The notes beneath the pieces are model-generated. The model had not been told where the DNA came from. It made no database searches and saw only the letters and a list, made by a program, of their open reading frames with translations. Of a DNA stretch of 64,000 bases, positions 46,942-55,299 are shown piece after piece. This stretch comes from Pedobacter sp. WC2423 (lineage in GTDB: Bacteria > Bacteroidota > Bacteroidia > Sphingobacteriales > Sphingobacteriaceae). A program made the translations under genes and the position numbers. The DNA is taken from assembly GCF_040822065.1 (NCBI RefSeq), contig NZ_CP162005.1, positions 2,232,001 to 2,296,000 on the forward strand, given 5' to 3'. The first letter of the stretch is position 1. Each line of letters opens with the position of its first letter.

Positions 46942-46976
46942 GCAATACCATTGCGCTATAGTTTAAAGTACCTTTG
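46942..46976 (+). promoter_or_regulatory. Promoter with overlapping inverted repeat before the metal ATPase
   Basis: GCAAT-ACC-ATTGC (46942-46954) is a small inverted repeat that overlaps the -33 region, with TACCTTTG (46969-46976) as -7 element. TTG at 46951 gives a spacer of only 15 bases. The repeat is a candidate operator for the Fur-family protein encoded just upstream. Confidence 0.45.
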
Positions 46977-47032
46977 TTTTAGCGCATCAAAAAAGCTTAG
47001 CTAAATAAAGCGCTTTGATTTAAGATACAATT

Positions 47033-49057
47033 ATGGCCACAAAAAATATAGATACCTGCTGTGACACAGCTACAATTGCAGAGAAAAAAACAGCCGCAGC
47101 GCACAAGCCACATCAGCATGATGACCACAATCATGGCGATCATGGCCACAGTCACGATGACCACGACCACGACCATGACCACGACCATGGAGATGGTGAA
47201 AATTCAGGCTGGAAAGGCCAGATTCCTTTATTAACTTCCTTAGCAATATTAGCAGTGATGTTAACGCTGGAATATGGTTTTAAAATCATACCAGCCAAAC
47301 CGGTTTCCCTGCTGGTTTTTGGGGCTGCTTACCTGCTTGCCGGATATAATGTATTGAAATTAGCTTTCAGAAAAGCTATGCGACTGGACTTCTTCAACGA
47401 GTTTTTCCTGATGAGTGTGGCAACAATTGGCGCCTTCTCTATTGGGTCTTACAGCGAAGGTGTTGCAGTGATGGTATTTTATTCTATCGGAGAATGGTTC
47501 CAGGATGTAGCCGTATCTAACGCAAAACGCAGTATTAAAGCATTATTGGATATCCGTCCGGATACGGTAGATCTAATCAGGGATGGTAAAATAACCACAG
47601 TTAAACCTGCTGATGTTGAAATTGGTGAACTTATTCAGGTCAGGGCCGGAGAAAAAGTAGCGCTTGATGGCGAACTGGTTTCTGATAAAGGAACATTCAA
47701 TACCGCTGCGATGACCGGGGAGAGTAAACCGGATTCCAAAGCAAAAGGTGACCGTGTACTGGCCGGGATGATTAACTTAAATACGGTTATTGAGGTTAAA
47801 GTATTATCGCTTTTCAAAGATAGTAAGCTGAACAGAATCCTTGAAATGGTACAGGATGCAACGGCAAGAAAGTCTAAAACCCAGTTGTTCATTTCCAGAT
47901 TTGCGAAAGTCTACACTCCTATTGTATTCGCTTTAGCGGTACTGGTAGTAGCCCTGCCTTATCTATTGGTAACTAACTATATTTTTGCAGACTGGTTGTA
48001 CCGCGGACTTGTTTTCTTAGTGATCAGCTGCCCTTGTGCTTTAGTTGTTTCTATTCCACTGGGTTATTTTGGAGGTATAGGCCTTGCTTCTAAAAATGGC
48101 ATTCTGTTCAAAGGATCAAACTTCCTGGACGTGATGACTACGATTAATACCGTAGTGATGGATAAAACCGGAACACTGACCAAAGGTGTCTTCAAAGTGC
48201 AGCGTGTAAATGCAGTACATGGTGATGAAAAAGAATTATTGCGTTTAACTGCTGCCGTAGAGAGCAAATCTACCCACCCTATTGCTACCGCGGTGACTTT
48301 ACATGCAGGTGATGTTTTACAGGGCACAAAGATTGGTGAGGTGGAAGAAGTACCTGGAAAAGGACTTAAAGGCCTGATTGATGGCAAACAGGTACTGGCC
48401 GGAAACATCAGGTTGCTGGATCAGTTTAACATTACTTATGCTGAGGAAGTAGCTCAGGAAGAAGATACTGTGGTTGTCGTTGCGATAGATGGCGTTTATG
48501 CTGGATTTATTACGATCGCTGATGAGCTGAAAGAAGATGCCATACAAGCCGTAAAGGAAATGCACGCCATGAAAATCCAGACGGTGATGCTCAGTGGTGA
48601 CAAACAGGCTGTTGTTAACAAAACAGGCAGATTACTGGGAATAGACCGCGCTTTTGGTGACCTGTTACCAGAAAACAAAGTAGAAAAAGTAGAAGAGCTG
48701 AAGCAGCAGGGCAGACATATCGCTTTTGTTGGAGACGGGATTAATGATGCTCCGGTTGTTGCGCTGGCTGATGCAGGGATCGCGATGGGCGGATTGGGTA
48801 GCGATGCGACTATTGAAACTGCGGACATTGTAATCCAGAACGATATGCCTTCAAAAATTGTCACAGCGATTAAAATCGGAAGATTGACTAAAAACATTGT
48901 ATGGCAGAATATCGCACTGGCCATGGGTGTAAAAGTAATTGTGCTGATTTTAGGAGCCGGTGGCGTTGCAACTTTATGGGAAGCTGTAATCGCAGATGTA
49001 GGTGTTGCCCTACTCGCGATTTTAAATGCGGTAAGGATTCAAAAAATGAAGCTTTAA
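47033..49057 (+). CDS. P1B-type heavy-metal ATPase (Zn/Cd/Pb-like) with His-rich N-terminus
   Basis: A 674-residue P1B ATPase. The N-terminus lacks a CxxC HMA domain and carries a His/Asp-rich stretch (residues about 23-55, HDDHDHDHDHDHG). Then come six to eight membrane helices, the actuator motif TGES, the ion site CPC in SCPCALVVS, the phosphorylation motif DKTGTLTKG, the HP motif in STHPIATAV and the hinge GDGINDAP. It should export Zn(II), Cd(II) or a similar divalent metal. It follows the Fur-family gene by 94 bp with its own promoter. Confidence 0.93.
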   Translation: MATKNIDTCCDTATIAEKKTAAAHKPHQHDDHNHGDHGHSHDDHDHDHDHDHGDGENSGWKGQIPLLTSLAILAVMLTLEYGFKIIPAKPVSLLVFGAAYLLAGYNVLKLAFRKAMRLDFFNEFFLMSVATIGAFSIGSYSEGVAVMVFYSIGEWFQDVAVSNAKRSIKALLDIRPDTVDLIRDGKITTVKPADVEIGELIQVRAGEKVALDGELVSDKGTFNTAAMTGESKPDSKAKGDRVLAGMINLNTVIEVKVLSLFKDSKLNRILEMVQDATARKSKTQLFISRFAKVYTPIVFALAVLVVALPYLLVTNYIFADWLYRGLVFLVISCPCALVVSIPLGYFGGIGLASKNGILFKGSNFLDVMTTINTVVMDKTGTLTKGVFKVQRVNAVHGDEKELLRLTAAVESKSTHPIATAVTLHAGDVLQGTKIGEVEEVPGKGLKGLIDGKQVLAGNIRLLDQFNITYAEEVAQEEDTVVVVAIDGVYAGFITIADELKEDAIQAVKEMHAMKIQTVMLSGDKQAVVNKTGRLLGIDRAFGDLLPENKVEKVEELKQQGRHIAFVGDGINDAPVVALADAGIAMGGLGSDATIETADIVIQNDMPSKIVTAIKIGRLTKNIVWQNIALAMGVKVIVLILGAGGVATLWEAVIADVGVALLAILNAVRIQKMKL

Positions 49058-49079
49058 TTTAATTACCTTCATCCCTGAA

Positions 49080-49958
49080 ATGAGAAGATTACAGGGAATA
49101 AAAAACGGCTGGAAGTTAAGTCTGATTATAATCAGCTTAATTTCCTGTGCGCATCCAAAAGACAAAGTTTATCAGGCAGAATTATTTACGGAAAAGACAG
49201 CACTCAATACTACTGCAAAAAGTACAGCGCAACTCTTTAAAAGGTTAACATTAACCAATAAAAAGGAAGAATTAATAGGCGGTATATTTGGGCGCAAGGG
49301 ACACCTGTCCTGGAATATTATCAATTACAGGGATACCATGATCCGCTTTAATCCTAACCTGAAAAATCTGGTCGAGGATTACCAGTCAGACGAAACACCT
49401 TTATCTGATTTTTATACGATCTATTATCTGAATCCACAAAAAACCGCATTCCTTGCAGATATGCCGGGGCCTTCCAGTATAAGCAGCCGCGTTTTTGTAT
49501 TTTCTGCGCAACCAAACGGCTTAAAAGTTTACCGGATTGAGCGTCCTGTTAACGAGCCGCTCTCTTCAGGAGATGAAAGTATCCACATGGGTATCTCTAA
49601 AATAGGCGGTAATCTGCTGTTGGTAAACAACGATTACCTTTTTAATCAGCGGACAGCAAAGGCATACCTGATTCCAAGACCAGTTCCAAAAGAAAGAATG
49701 CAGGCAGACTTTACACTGCTGTCTGCTGATGGAAAAACCGTAGTTTTTAATGCAGAAGGCAGTTCCACTGACGATTTCGACTATATCTATCAATTTCATT
49801 ATCCCAGTGGTAAATTTGAAACAGACAGTATTCCTGCCGGTCAGTATCAAAGTCCATTACAGGACAAGAAAAAAAAGTGGCCGGAAACTCATTATGACTG
49901 GAATAAAGATGCAAACGGAAGAATGTTCCTGAAACCCAAAGCGGCTTTCAGGACATAA
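49080..49958 (+). CDS. Probable lipoprotein of unknown function
   Basis: A 292-residue protein with a hydrophobic start ending in a possible lipobox (LIIISLISCAHP). Residues after 100 show repeated beta-strand patterns (for example SSRVFVFSAQPNGLKVYRIE and LLSADGKTVVFNAEG) that suggest a beta-propeller-like fold. No family is recognised. It begins 22 bp after the metal ATPase gene and may be cotranscribed with it. A terminator follows its stop codon. Confidence 0.7.
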   Translation: MRRLQGIKNGWKLSLIIISLISCAHPKDKVYQAELFTEKTALNTTAKSTAQLFKRLTLTNKKEELIGGIFGRKGHLSWNIINYRDTMIRFNPNLKNLVEDYQSDETPLSDFYTIYYLNPQKTAFLADMPGPSSISSRVFVFSAQPNGLKVYRIERPVNEPLSSGDESIHMGISKIGGNLLLVNNDYLFNQRTAKAYLIPRPVPKERMQADFTLLSADGKTVVFNAEGSSTDDFDYIYQFHYPSGKFETDSIPAGQYQSPLQDKKKKWPETHYDWNKDANGRMFLKPKAAFRT

Positions 49959-49995
49959 AAAAACGGGCTACCTTTGAAGGGATAGCCCGTTTTTA
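49957..49995. terminator. Bidirectional terminator
   Basis: ACGGGCTA (49963-49970) pairs with TAGCCCGT (49983-49990), extended by CC/GG, with a run of A's before and T's after. It lies between the convergent lipoprotein and alaS genes. Confidence 0.9.
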
Positions 49996-50014
49996 GCTGG
50001 AATGAATTATTTGA

Positions 50015-52714
50015 TTACTGAATCAGCGTTGCCGCTTTTTCCAGCACCTTAGCTAATCCATCTTTATTTTTTCCTCCGGCAGTAGCGTAAAAAGGCTGAC
50101 CTCCACCACCACCCTGAATATCTTTAGCTAATTCTCTAACCATATTCGAGGCATTAAGTTTTTTATCCGCAACCAGGTTATCAGACAACATCACGCTGAT
50201 CCCAGGTTTGTCATCAATTAATGTGGTGAAAACCAGGTACAGGTTATCTACAATATCCTTGATGGAGAAAGCAAGATTTTTCACTGCATCTGCATTAGGA
50301 AGATCCACATGAACAGCTATCATATTGATGCCGTTGATCGTTTTCATATGGTGAACGATTTCATGTTTAAGATTTCCTGAACGCTCTGCAACTGCTTTTT
50401 CTGCCTCTTTTTTAAGCTTGTTATTTTCTTCAATCAAAGCAGTAACCGCAGCAGTCAGGTCTTTATTTCCTTTAAGCAGTGCTTTTAACTCACTGATTTC
50501 CTTATCCTGATTGATGATAAACTCTTCTGCACGATCAGCTGTAATCGCTTCAATACGCCTTACGCCCGCAGCCACAGCACTCTCAGCAATAATCTTAAAG
50601 TACCCAATCTGACCAGTTGACTGAACGTGTGTACCTCCACATAATTCTTTTGAATAATTATCATCGAAAGTAATAATACGCACAAAGTCGCCGTACTTTT
50701 CTCCGAACAAAGCAGTTACCCCACTGGACAATGCTTCTTCATAAGGGACAAGTCTTTGCTCTTTTAACGCGATGTTATCTCTTACCCTTTTATTAACGAT
50801 GTGTTCGATCGCTGCTAATTCATCCTCAGTGATCTTGGTAAAATGCGAAAAATCGAAACGCAGGTAATCTGCATTGACCAGAGATCCCTTTTGATTCACA
50901 TGGTCTCCCAGGACGCTCTTTAATGCCGCGTGCAGTAAATGTGTCGCAGAGTGGTTGTTATTTGTTTGTACGCGCTTATCTTCATCTACAACAGCCCAGA
51001 ACTGACCATCTATGTCTTCAGGTAAAGCGTCTGCGAAATGTACAATCACACCATTCTCCTTTTTAGTATCCGTAATTTCAACCGAGAACATTCTGCTATG
51101 GTCTTCCAGACGGCCGGTATCACCTACCTGGCCACCGCTTTCCCCATAGAAAGGAGTTTTTTGCAATACGATCTGATACTGCTCTTTTCCTTTGGCTGTT
51201 ACTTGTCTGTATTTTAATATTCTGGTTTCAATTTCCAGGAAGTCATACCCCACAAATTCTGTTTCGGGATCATCATGAACAGTAATCCAGTCACCGGTAT
51301 CGATGGCTGTAGCAGCTCTTGATCTGGCTTTTTGTTTCTGAAGGCTTTGCTGATATCCCTCCATATCCACAGTCCATCTTTTCTCCCTTGCCATCAGTTC
51401 AGTCAGGTCAATCGGGAATCCGTAAGTATCCTGCAATTCAAAAGCAAAATCACCTGAAATGACCATCTGATCTTTCAATATGCTGTAAACCCATGGATCT
51501 TCAAAAGATTTCTCCAGGTCAATTGCATTTTCAGACATCAGGAAATCTGCTTGTTTAGCAGTGTAATTTTCAAAACGCTGAATACCTGTAGCCAGTGTTC
51601 TCAGGAAAGAAACTTCTTCTTCCAATACTACTTTCTGAACGAAATCCTGCTGTAAAACCAGTTCTTCAAAAACGCCTTTGAACTGTTCTGCAAGAACAGG
51701 TACCAACTGGTTTAAGAAAGGTTCTTTCAAATCCAGGAAAGTATAGGCATAACGTACCGCTCTTCTTAAAATCCTGCGGATTACATACCCTGCTTTATTG
51801 TTTGCTGGTAGTTGTCCGTCTGCAATGACGAATGAAATTGCACGGATATGATCGGCCATAACACGCATCGCAATGTCCGTTTTTTCATCAGCGCCATAAG
51901 CTATACCAGCTTTTTTTGCAATGAACTGGATCAATGGCTGAAACACATCAGTATCATAGTTTGAAGCCTTATTCTGCAATACACGGACCAGGCGTTCAAA
52001 GCCCATTCCTGTATCTACGTGCTGTGCAGGTAAAGGTTGCAGTGAACCATCTTTTAATCTGTTGAACTGCATAAATACATTGTTCCAGATCTCGATCACC
52101 TGCGGATGATCAGCGTTTACCAATTCTTTTCCGCTTGTGGCTGCACGTTCATGATCAGGACGGCAGTCTACATGGATTTCAGAACATGGACCACAGGGCC
52201 CCATGTCTCCCATTTCCCAGAAATTATCTTTTTTATTTCCCAGAACAATGCGGTCTTCGGGAACATATTGCTTCCACAATTCGAAAGCCTCGGTGTCCCT
52301 TGGAAGCCCTTCTTTTTCGTCTCCTTGAAAAATGGAAACATATAATTTGTCTTTGGGGATACCATAAACTTCTGTCAGCAATTCCCAGCTCCAGGCAATC
52401 GCTTCTTTCTTGAAGTAGTCACCGAAACTCCAGTTGCCCAGCATCTCGAACATGGTATGGTGATAGGTATCTATACCCACTTCTTCCAGATCATTGTGTT
52501 TACCGGAAACCCTTAAACAGCGTTGTGTATCGGTTACTCTTGGATATCTGGCGGGTGCCTCTCCCAAAAAAATGTCTTTAAACTGATTCATACCTGCATT
52601 GGTGAACATCAGTGTCGGATCATTTTTTACAACGATAGGTGCCGATGAAACGATATGGTGTTGTTTAGATTCAAAAAATGCTAAATATGCGTGTCTGATT
52701 TCTTTTGCTGTCAT
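50015..52714 (-). CDS. alaS: Alanyl-tRNA synthetase
   Basis: An 899-residue class II synthetase that charges tRNA(Ala). Motif 1 region (SSAPIVVKNDPTLMFTNAGM), the long class II core, the editing domain with HSATHLLHAAL and CGGTHVQSTGQIG, a coiled-coil linker and the Gly-rich C-Ala domain (GGGGGQPFYATAGG) are all in place. Length is normal. It is divergent from the MerR regulator gene. Confidence 0.98.
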   Translation of the reverse strand: MTAKEIRHAYLAFFESKQHHIVSSAPIVVKNDPTLMFTNAGMNQFKDIFLGEAPARYPRVTDTQRCLRVSGKHNDLEEVGIDTYHHTMFEMLGNWSFGDYFKKEAIAWSWELLTEVYGIPKDKLYVSIFQGDEKEGLPRDTEAFELWKQYVPEDRIVLGNKKDNFWEMGDMGPCGPCSEIHVDCRPDHERAATSGKELVNADHPQVIEIWNNVFMQFNRLKDGSLQPLPAQHVDTGMGFERLVRVLQNKASNYDTDVFQPLIQFIAKKAGIAYGADEKTDIAMRVMADHIRAISFVIADGQLPANNKAGYVIRRILRRAVRYAYTFLDLKEPFLNQLVPVLAEQFKGVFEELVLQQDFVQKVVLEEEVSFLRTLATGIQRFENYTAKQADFLMSENAIDLEKSFEDPWVYSILKDQMVISGDFAFELQDTYGFPIDLTELMAREKRWTVDMEGYQQSLQKQKARSRAATAIDTGDWITVHDDPETEFVGYDFLEIETRILKYRQVTAKGKEQYQIVLQKTPFYGESGGQVGDTGRLEDHSRMFSVEITDTKKENGVIVHFADALPEDIDGQFWAVVDEDKRVQTNNNHSATHLLHAALKSVLGDHVNQKGSLVNADYLRFDFSHFTKITEDELAAIEHIVNKRVRDNIALKEQRLVPYEEALSSGVTALFGEKYGDFVRIITFDDNYSKELCGGTHVQSTGQIGYFKIIAESAVAAGVRRIEAITADRAEEFIINQDKEISELKALLKGNKDLTAAVTALIEENNKLKKEAEKAVAERSGNLKHEIVHHMKTINGINMIAVHVDLPNADAVKNLAFSIKDIVDNLYLVFTTLIDDKPGISVMLSDNLVADKKLNASNMVRELAKDIQGGGGGQPFYATAGGKNKDGLAKVLEKAATLIQ

Positions 52715-52750
52715 TCTTAGTAGAAATTATCCAACAAAATTAAAATTTTA

Positions 52751-52783
52751 TTGCGGTATTCTACTAAAATCCCTTTACATTTG
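52751..52783 (+). promoter_or_regulatory. Promoter of the MerR-family gene
   Basis: TTG (52751-52753), 22 bases, then TACATTTG (52776-52783) fits the Bacteroidota consensus. The ATG is 47 bases downstream of the -7 element. Confidence 0.55.
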
Positions 52784-52830
52784 AATGCTTTATATAAAAG
52801 CTATAAACCACTAAATATCAACACAGAAGT

Positions 52831-53166
52831 ATGCCTTACAAGGAACGGGAAATTAATAAAATGTATTATACGATGGGTGAGGTGACGGAAATGTTCAATG
52901 TAAACGCCTCACAGATCCGCTTTTACGAGAAGGAATTTGACGTTCTCCAGCCTAAGAAAAACAAGAAAGGAAACCGTCTTTTCACTCCGGAAGATATTGA
53001 AAATTTAAAGATCATTTTCCACCTGGTGGATGATAAAGGTTTTACACTTAAAGGTGCAAAAGATCATTTAAAGAATAATAGTGCAGATGTTAAAGAGAAC
53101 CAGAAGATCATTGCATCACTGGAAAAATTAAAAGACTTCTTATTAAAGTTAAACGACGAAATTTAA
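52831..53166 (+). CDS. MerR-family transcriptional regulator
   Basis: A 111-residue small MerR-type regulator. The winged helix (YYTMGEVTEMFNVNASQIRFYEKEF) and wing (LFTPEDIENLKIIFHLVDDKG) are clear, followed by a short dimerisation helix without metal-binding Cys. The motif order is seen in many Bacteroidota genomes. It lies divergent from alaS and 48 bp before the helix-hairpin-helix/comEC pair. Confidence 0.92.
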   Translation: MPYKEREINKMYYTMGEVTEMFNVNASQIRFYEKEFDVLQPKKNKKGNRLFTPEDIENLKIIFHLVDDKGFTLKGAKDHLKNNSADVKENQKIIASLEKLKDFLLKLNDEI

Positions 53167-53214
53167 TTAATAAATTAACTTCGTTAACTAAATCAGCAGT
53201 ACTTTGGGTTCATT

Positions 53215-55299
53215 ATGCCAAAGTCAGCTATCTCTTCCATCCAGTGTCCCGGGCTACAAAGTATCAGAATAACTTTGCCGGGATGCGGAATCTTACTCTC
53301 CATAGTTCTTTTTTGCCCTTGCAACACTGCATTTGCTCAGGAAGACGTGCAGCTCAAAGAAATAACCGCAACGCTTTCAGCTAATTTCTCAGCAGAAGAT
53401 CTTTCTGAACTGACTGAACAGCTGTCTTTTTATCTGAAACATCCGCTGGATCTCAACAGAACCAGCCCGGAACAGCTAAAAGAGCTATTCTTTCTTTCCT
53501 CACTACAGATCAGTAACTTTTTCACCCATACCCGGCTCAGCGGAAAACTAAAGGATGTGCTGGAACTTCAGGCCATAGCCGGTTTTGATGTTGCAACAAT
53601 TACCAGGCTGCTCCCATTTGTGACAGTGAAGGAAGAGTTACCACTTGATTTCAGTAAAGCAGGCAAGGGGCTCAGTGAGCTTACCCTGAGATATGGACGG
53701 CTGCTGGAAAAACAAAAAGGTTATCATGACCTTCCGGGAAGCAGGTATCTGGGCACTCCGGAAAAACTGTTGCTGAAGTACAGCTATCATCTGAATGCTC
53801 AGGCTGCACTTTCCATTGTCGCCAAAAAGGATGCCGGGGAAAGCTTTTTCAGCGGCAACAGCAAAAGTGGTTTTGATTTTATTTCAGGAAGCCTGGCCTT
53901 GTATAATTCCGGCAGATTTAAAAAGATCGTTGCTGGAGATTACAGCTTGCAATTTGGCCAGGGTTTAAGTCTCTGGTCCGGTTCATCTTTTGGAAAAGGG
54001 GATGATGTAGCAGGAATAGCAAAAAAGGATACCGGGCTTAAACCCTATACTTCTGCTAACGAATATTCATTTTTCAGAGGCGCAGGTGCAACATATAGTT
54101 TATTAAAAAACACAGACTTAACAGTTTTTATATCACTTAGAAATTTAGACGCAAGCTTAACCAAATCTGCTGAAGGCAATGCGCAGTTATCAGCAATCAG
54201 CACCAGTGGTTTACATCGGACAGCCGCCGAAAATGAGCATAAAGGGAAGCTGGGTTTATTACTTTACGGGGTGGCTTTAACTTATACCAAAAACAGTCTG
54301 GACCTGGGAATTACAGCCTGTCATTCCAGTTATCAGCATGAATTTATTACAGGTACCCAGCGTTACAAACAGTATAATTTCAGCGGCAGGGAACTCACAA
54401 ATCTTGGTCTTCATTACAATTATACCTTCAGGAATATTTATTTTTTTGGTGAGGCGGCTCATAGCATTCCCGGTGGTACAGCAGTACTCACCGGGGCTAT
54501 GGCCAGCTTGTCTCCCCGCATCTCTGCTGTAGTTCTTTTCCGTAATTATGAGAAAGAACATGTTAGCTTTTACAACAAAGCGGCCGGAGAAGGAAGTACC
54601 GCTGCCAACGAAAAAGGAGTTTACACCGGTTTGCACATCAATGTGACGAAAAAGTGGACTTTATCTGCTTATGGCGATGTTTTTTGGTTTCCATGGGCAA
54701 AGTACAGGATCGACGGGGCTTCTTCAGGGCATGAATTAACTACCAGAATCAGCTTTAAGCCAGATAAAAAGTTTAAAGCCATGCTGAGTTATCAGCTTAA
54801 ACATACCCAACAGAACGAAGGTTCAGGCAAACCTGTAAACCCAATAGCTGACCTCAGAAAGGATAATTACAGGCTGGAGAGTACAATCAGGCTTAACAGG
54901 AAAATAACACTTCAAAACCGCTTTGAACTGACCCGTTATCAAAAAGGAACTGCCGCTGCTGAATACGGATATCTGTTTTACCAGGACGCGGCCTGGCACC
55001 CTGTGTCTTCCAGGATTTCAGCGAATCTCAGGCTGGCTTTTTTTCATACTCCATCTTACAACAGCAGGATCTATGCTTACGAAGATGACGTACTGCACGG
55101 TACGGGTTCCGGTATTTATAGCGGCAAAGGAATCAGGTCTTATTTTAACCTGAGTTATAACTTATCCAGGCAGCTCAAAGTATGGGGCAGATATGCTGTT
55201 TACCTCTATCCGGGAATGGAGCAAACAGGTTCCGGACTGGAAGAAATCAACGGCAATAAAAAGTCTGAAATTAAACTTCAGCTCCGTTATCAGTTCTAA
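53215..55299 (+). CDS. Helix-hairpin-helix / outer-membrane beta-barrel protein
   Basis: A 694-residue exported protein. After the signal (ILLSIVLFCPCNTAFAQ) there is a ComEA-like helix-hairpin-helix region (about 75-140: PLDLNRTSPEQLKELFFLSS and DVLELQAIAGFDVATI), which in other proteins binds DNA. From about residue 170 the sequence shows alternating beta strands with aromatic girdles and ends in KLQLRYQF with a terminal Phe, as in outer-membrane barrels. It abuts comEC: its TAA is directly followed by the comEC ATG. It may be the outer-membrane DNA entry component, but this is inference. Confidence 0.75.
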   Translation: MPKSAISSIQCPGLQSIRITLPGCGILLSIVLFCPCNTAFAQEDVQLKEITATLSANFSAEDLSELTEQLSFYLKHPLDLNRTSPEQLKELFFLSSLQISNFFTHTRLSGKLKDVLELQAIAGFDVATITRLLPFVTVKEELPLDFSKAGKGLSELTLRYGRLLEKQKGYHDLPGSRYLGTPEKLLLKYSYHLNAQAALSIVAKKDAGESFFSGNSKSGFDFISGSLALYNSGRFKKIVAGDYSLQFGQGLSLWSGSSFGKGDDVAGIAKKDTGLKPYTSANEYSFFRGAGATYSLLKNTDLTVFISLRNLDASLTKSAEGNAQLSAISTSGLHRTAAENEHKGKLGLLLYGVALTYTKNSLDLGITACHSSYQHEFITGTQRYKQYNFSGRELTNLGLHYNYTFRNIYFFGEAAHSIPGGTAVLTGAMASLSPRISAVVLFRNYEKEHVSFYNKAAGEGSTAANEKGVYTGLHINVTKKWTLSAYGDVFWFPWAKYRIDGASSGHELTTRISFKPDKKFKAMLSYQLKHTQQNEGSGKPVNPIADLRKDNYRLESTIRLNRKITLQNRFELTRYQKGTAAAEYGYLFYQDAAWHPVSSRISANLRLAFFHTPSYNSRIYAYEDDVLHGTGSGIYSGKGIRSYFNLSYNLSRQLKVWGRYAVYLYPGMEQTGSGLEEINGNKKSEIKLQLRYQF

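Noticed and set aside
47110..47200. Short repeats that might be a CRISPR or tandem array
   Set aside because: They are codon-level repeats of His-Asp pairs within the ATPase N-terminus; there are no spacers.
48496..48924. 142-codon open frame opposite the metal ATPase
   Set aside because: Antisense to conserved P-type ATPase motifs, Ser- and Pro-rich in the way of chance reverse frames, and not flanked by regulatory signals.
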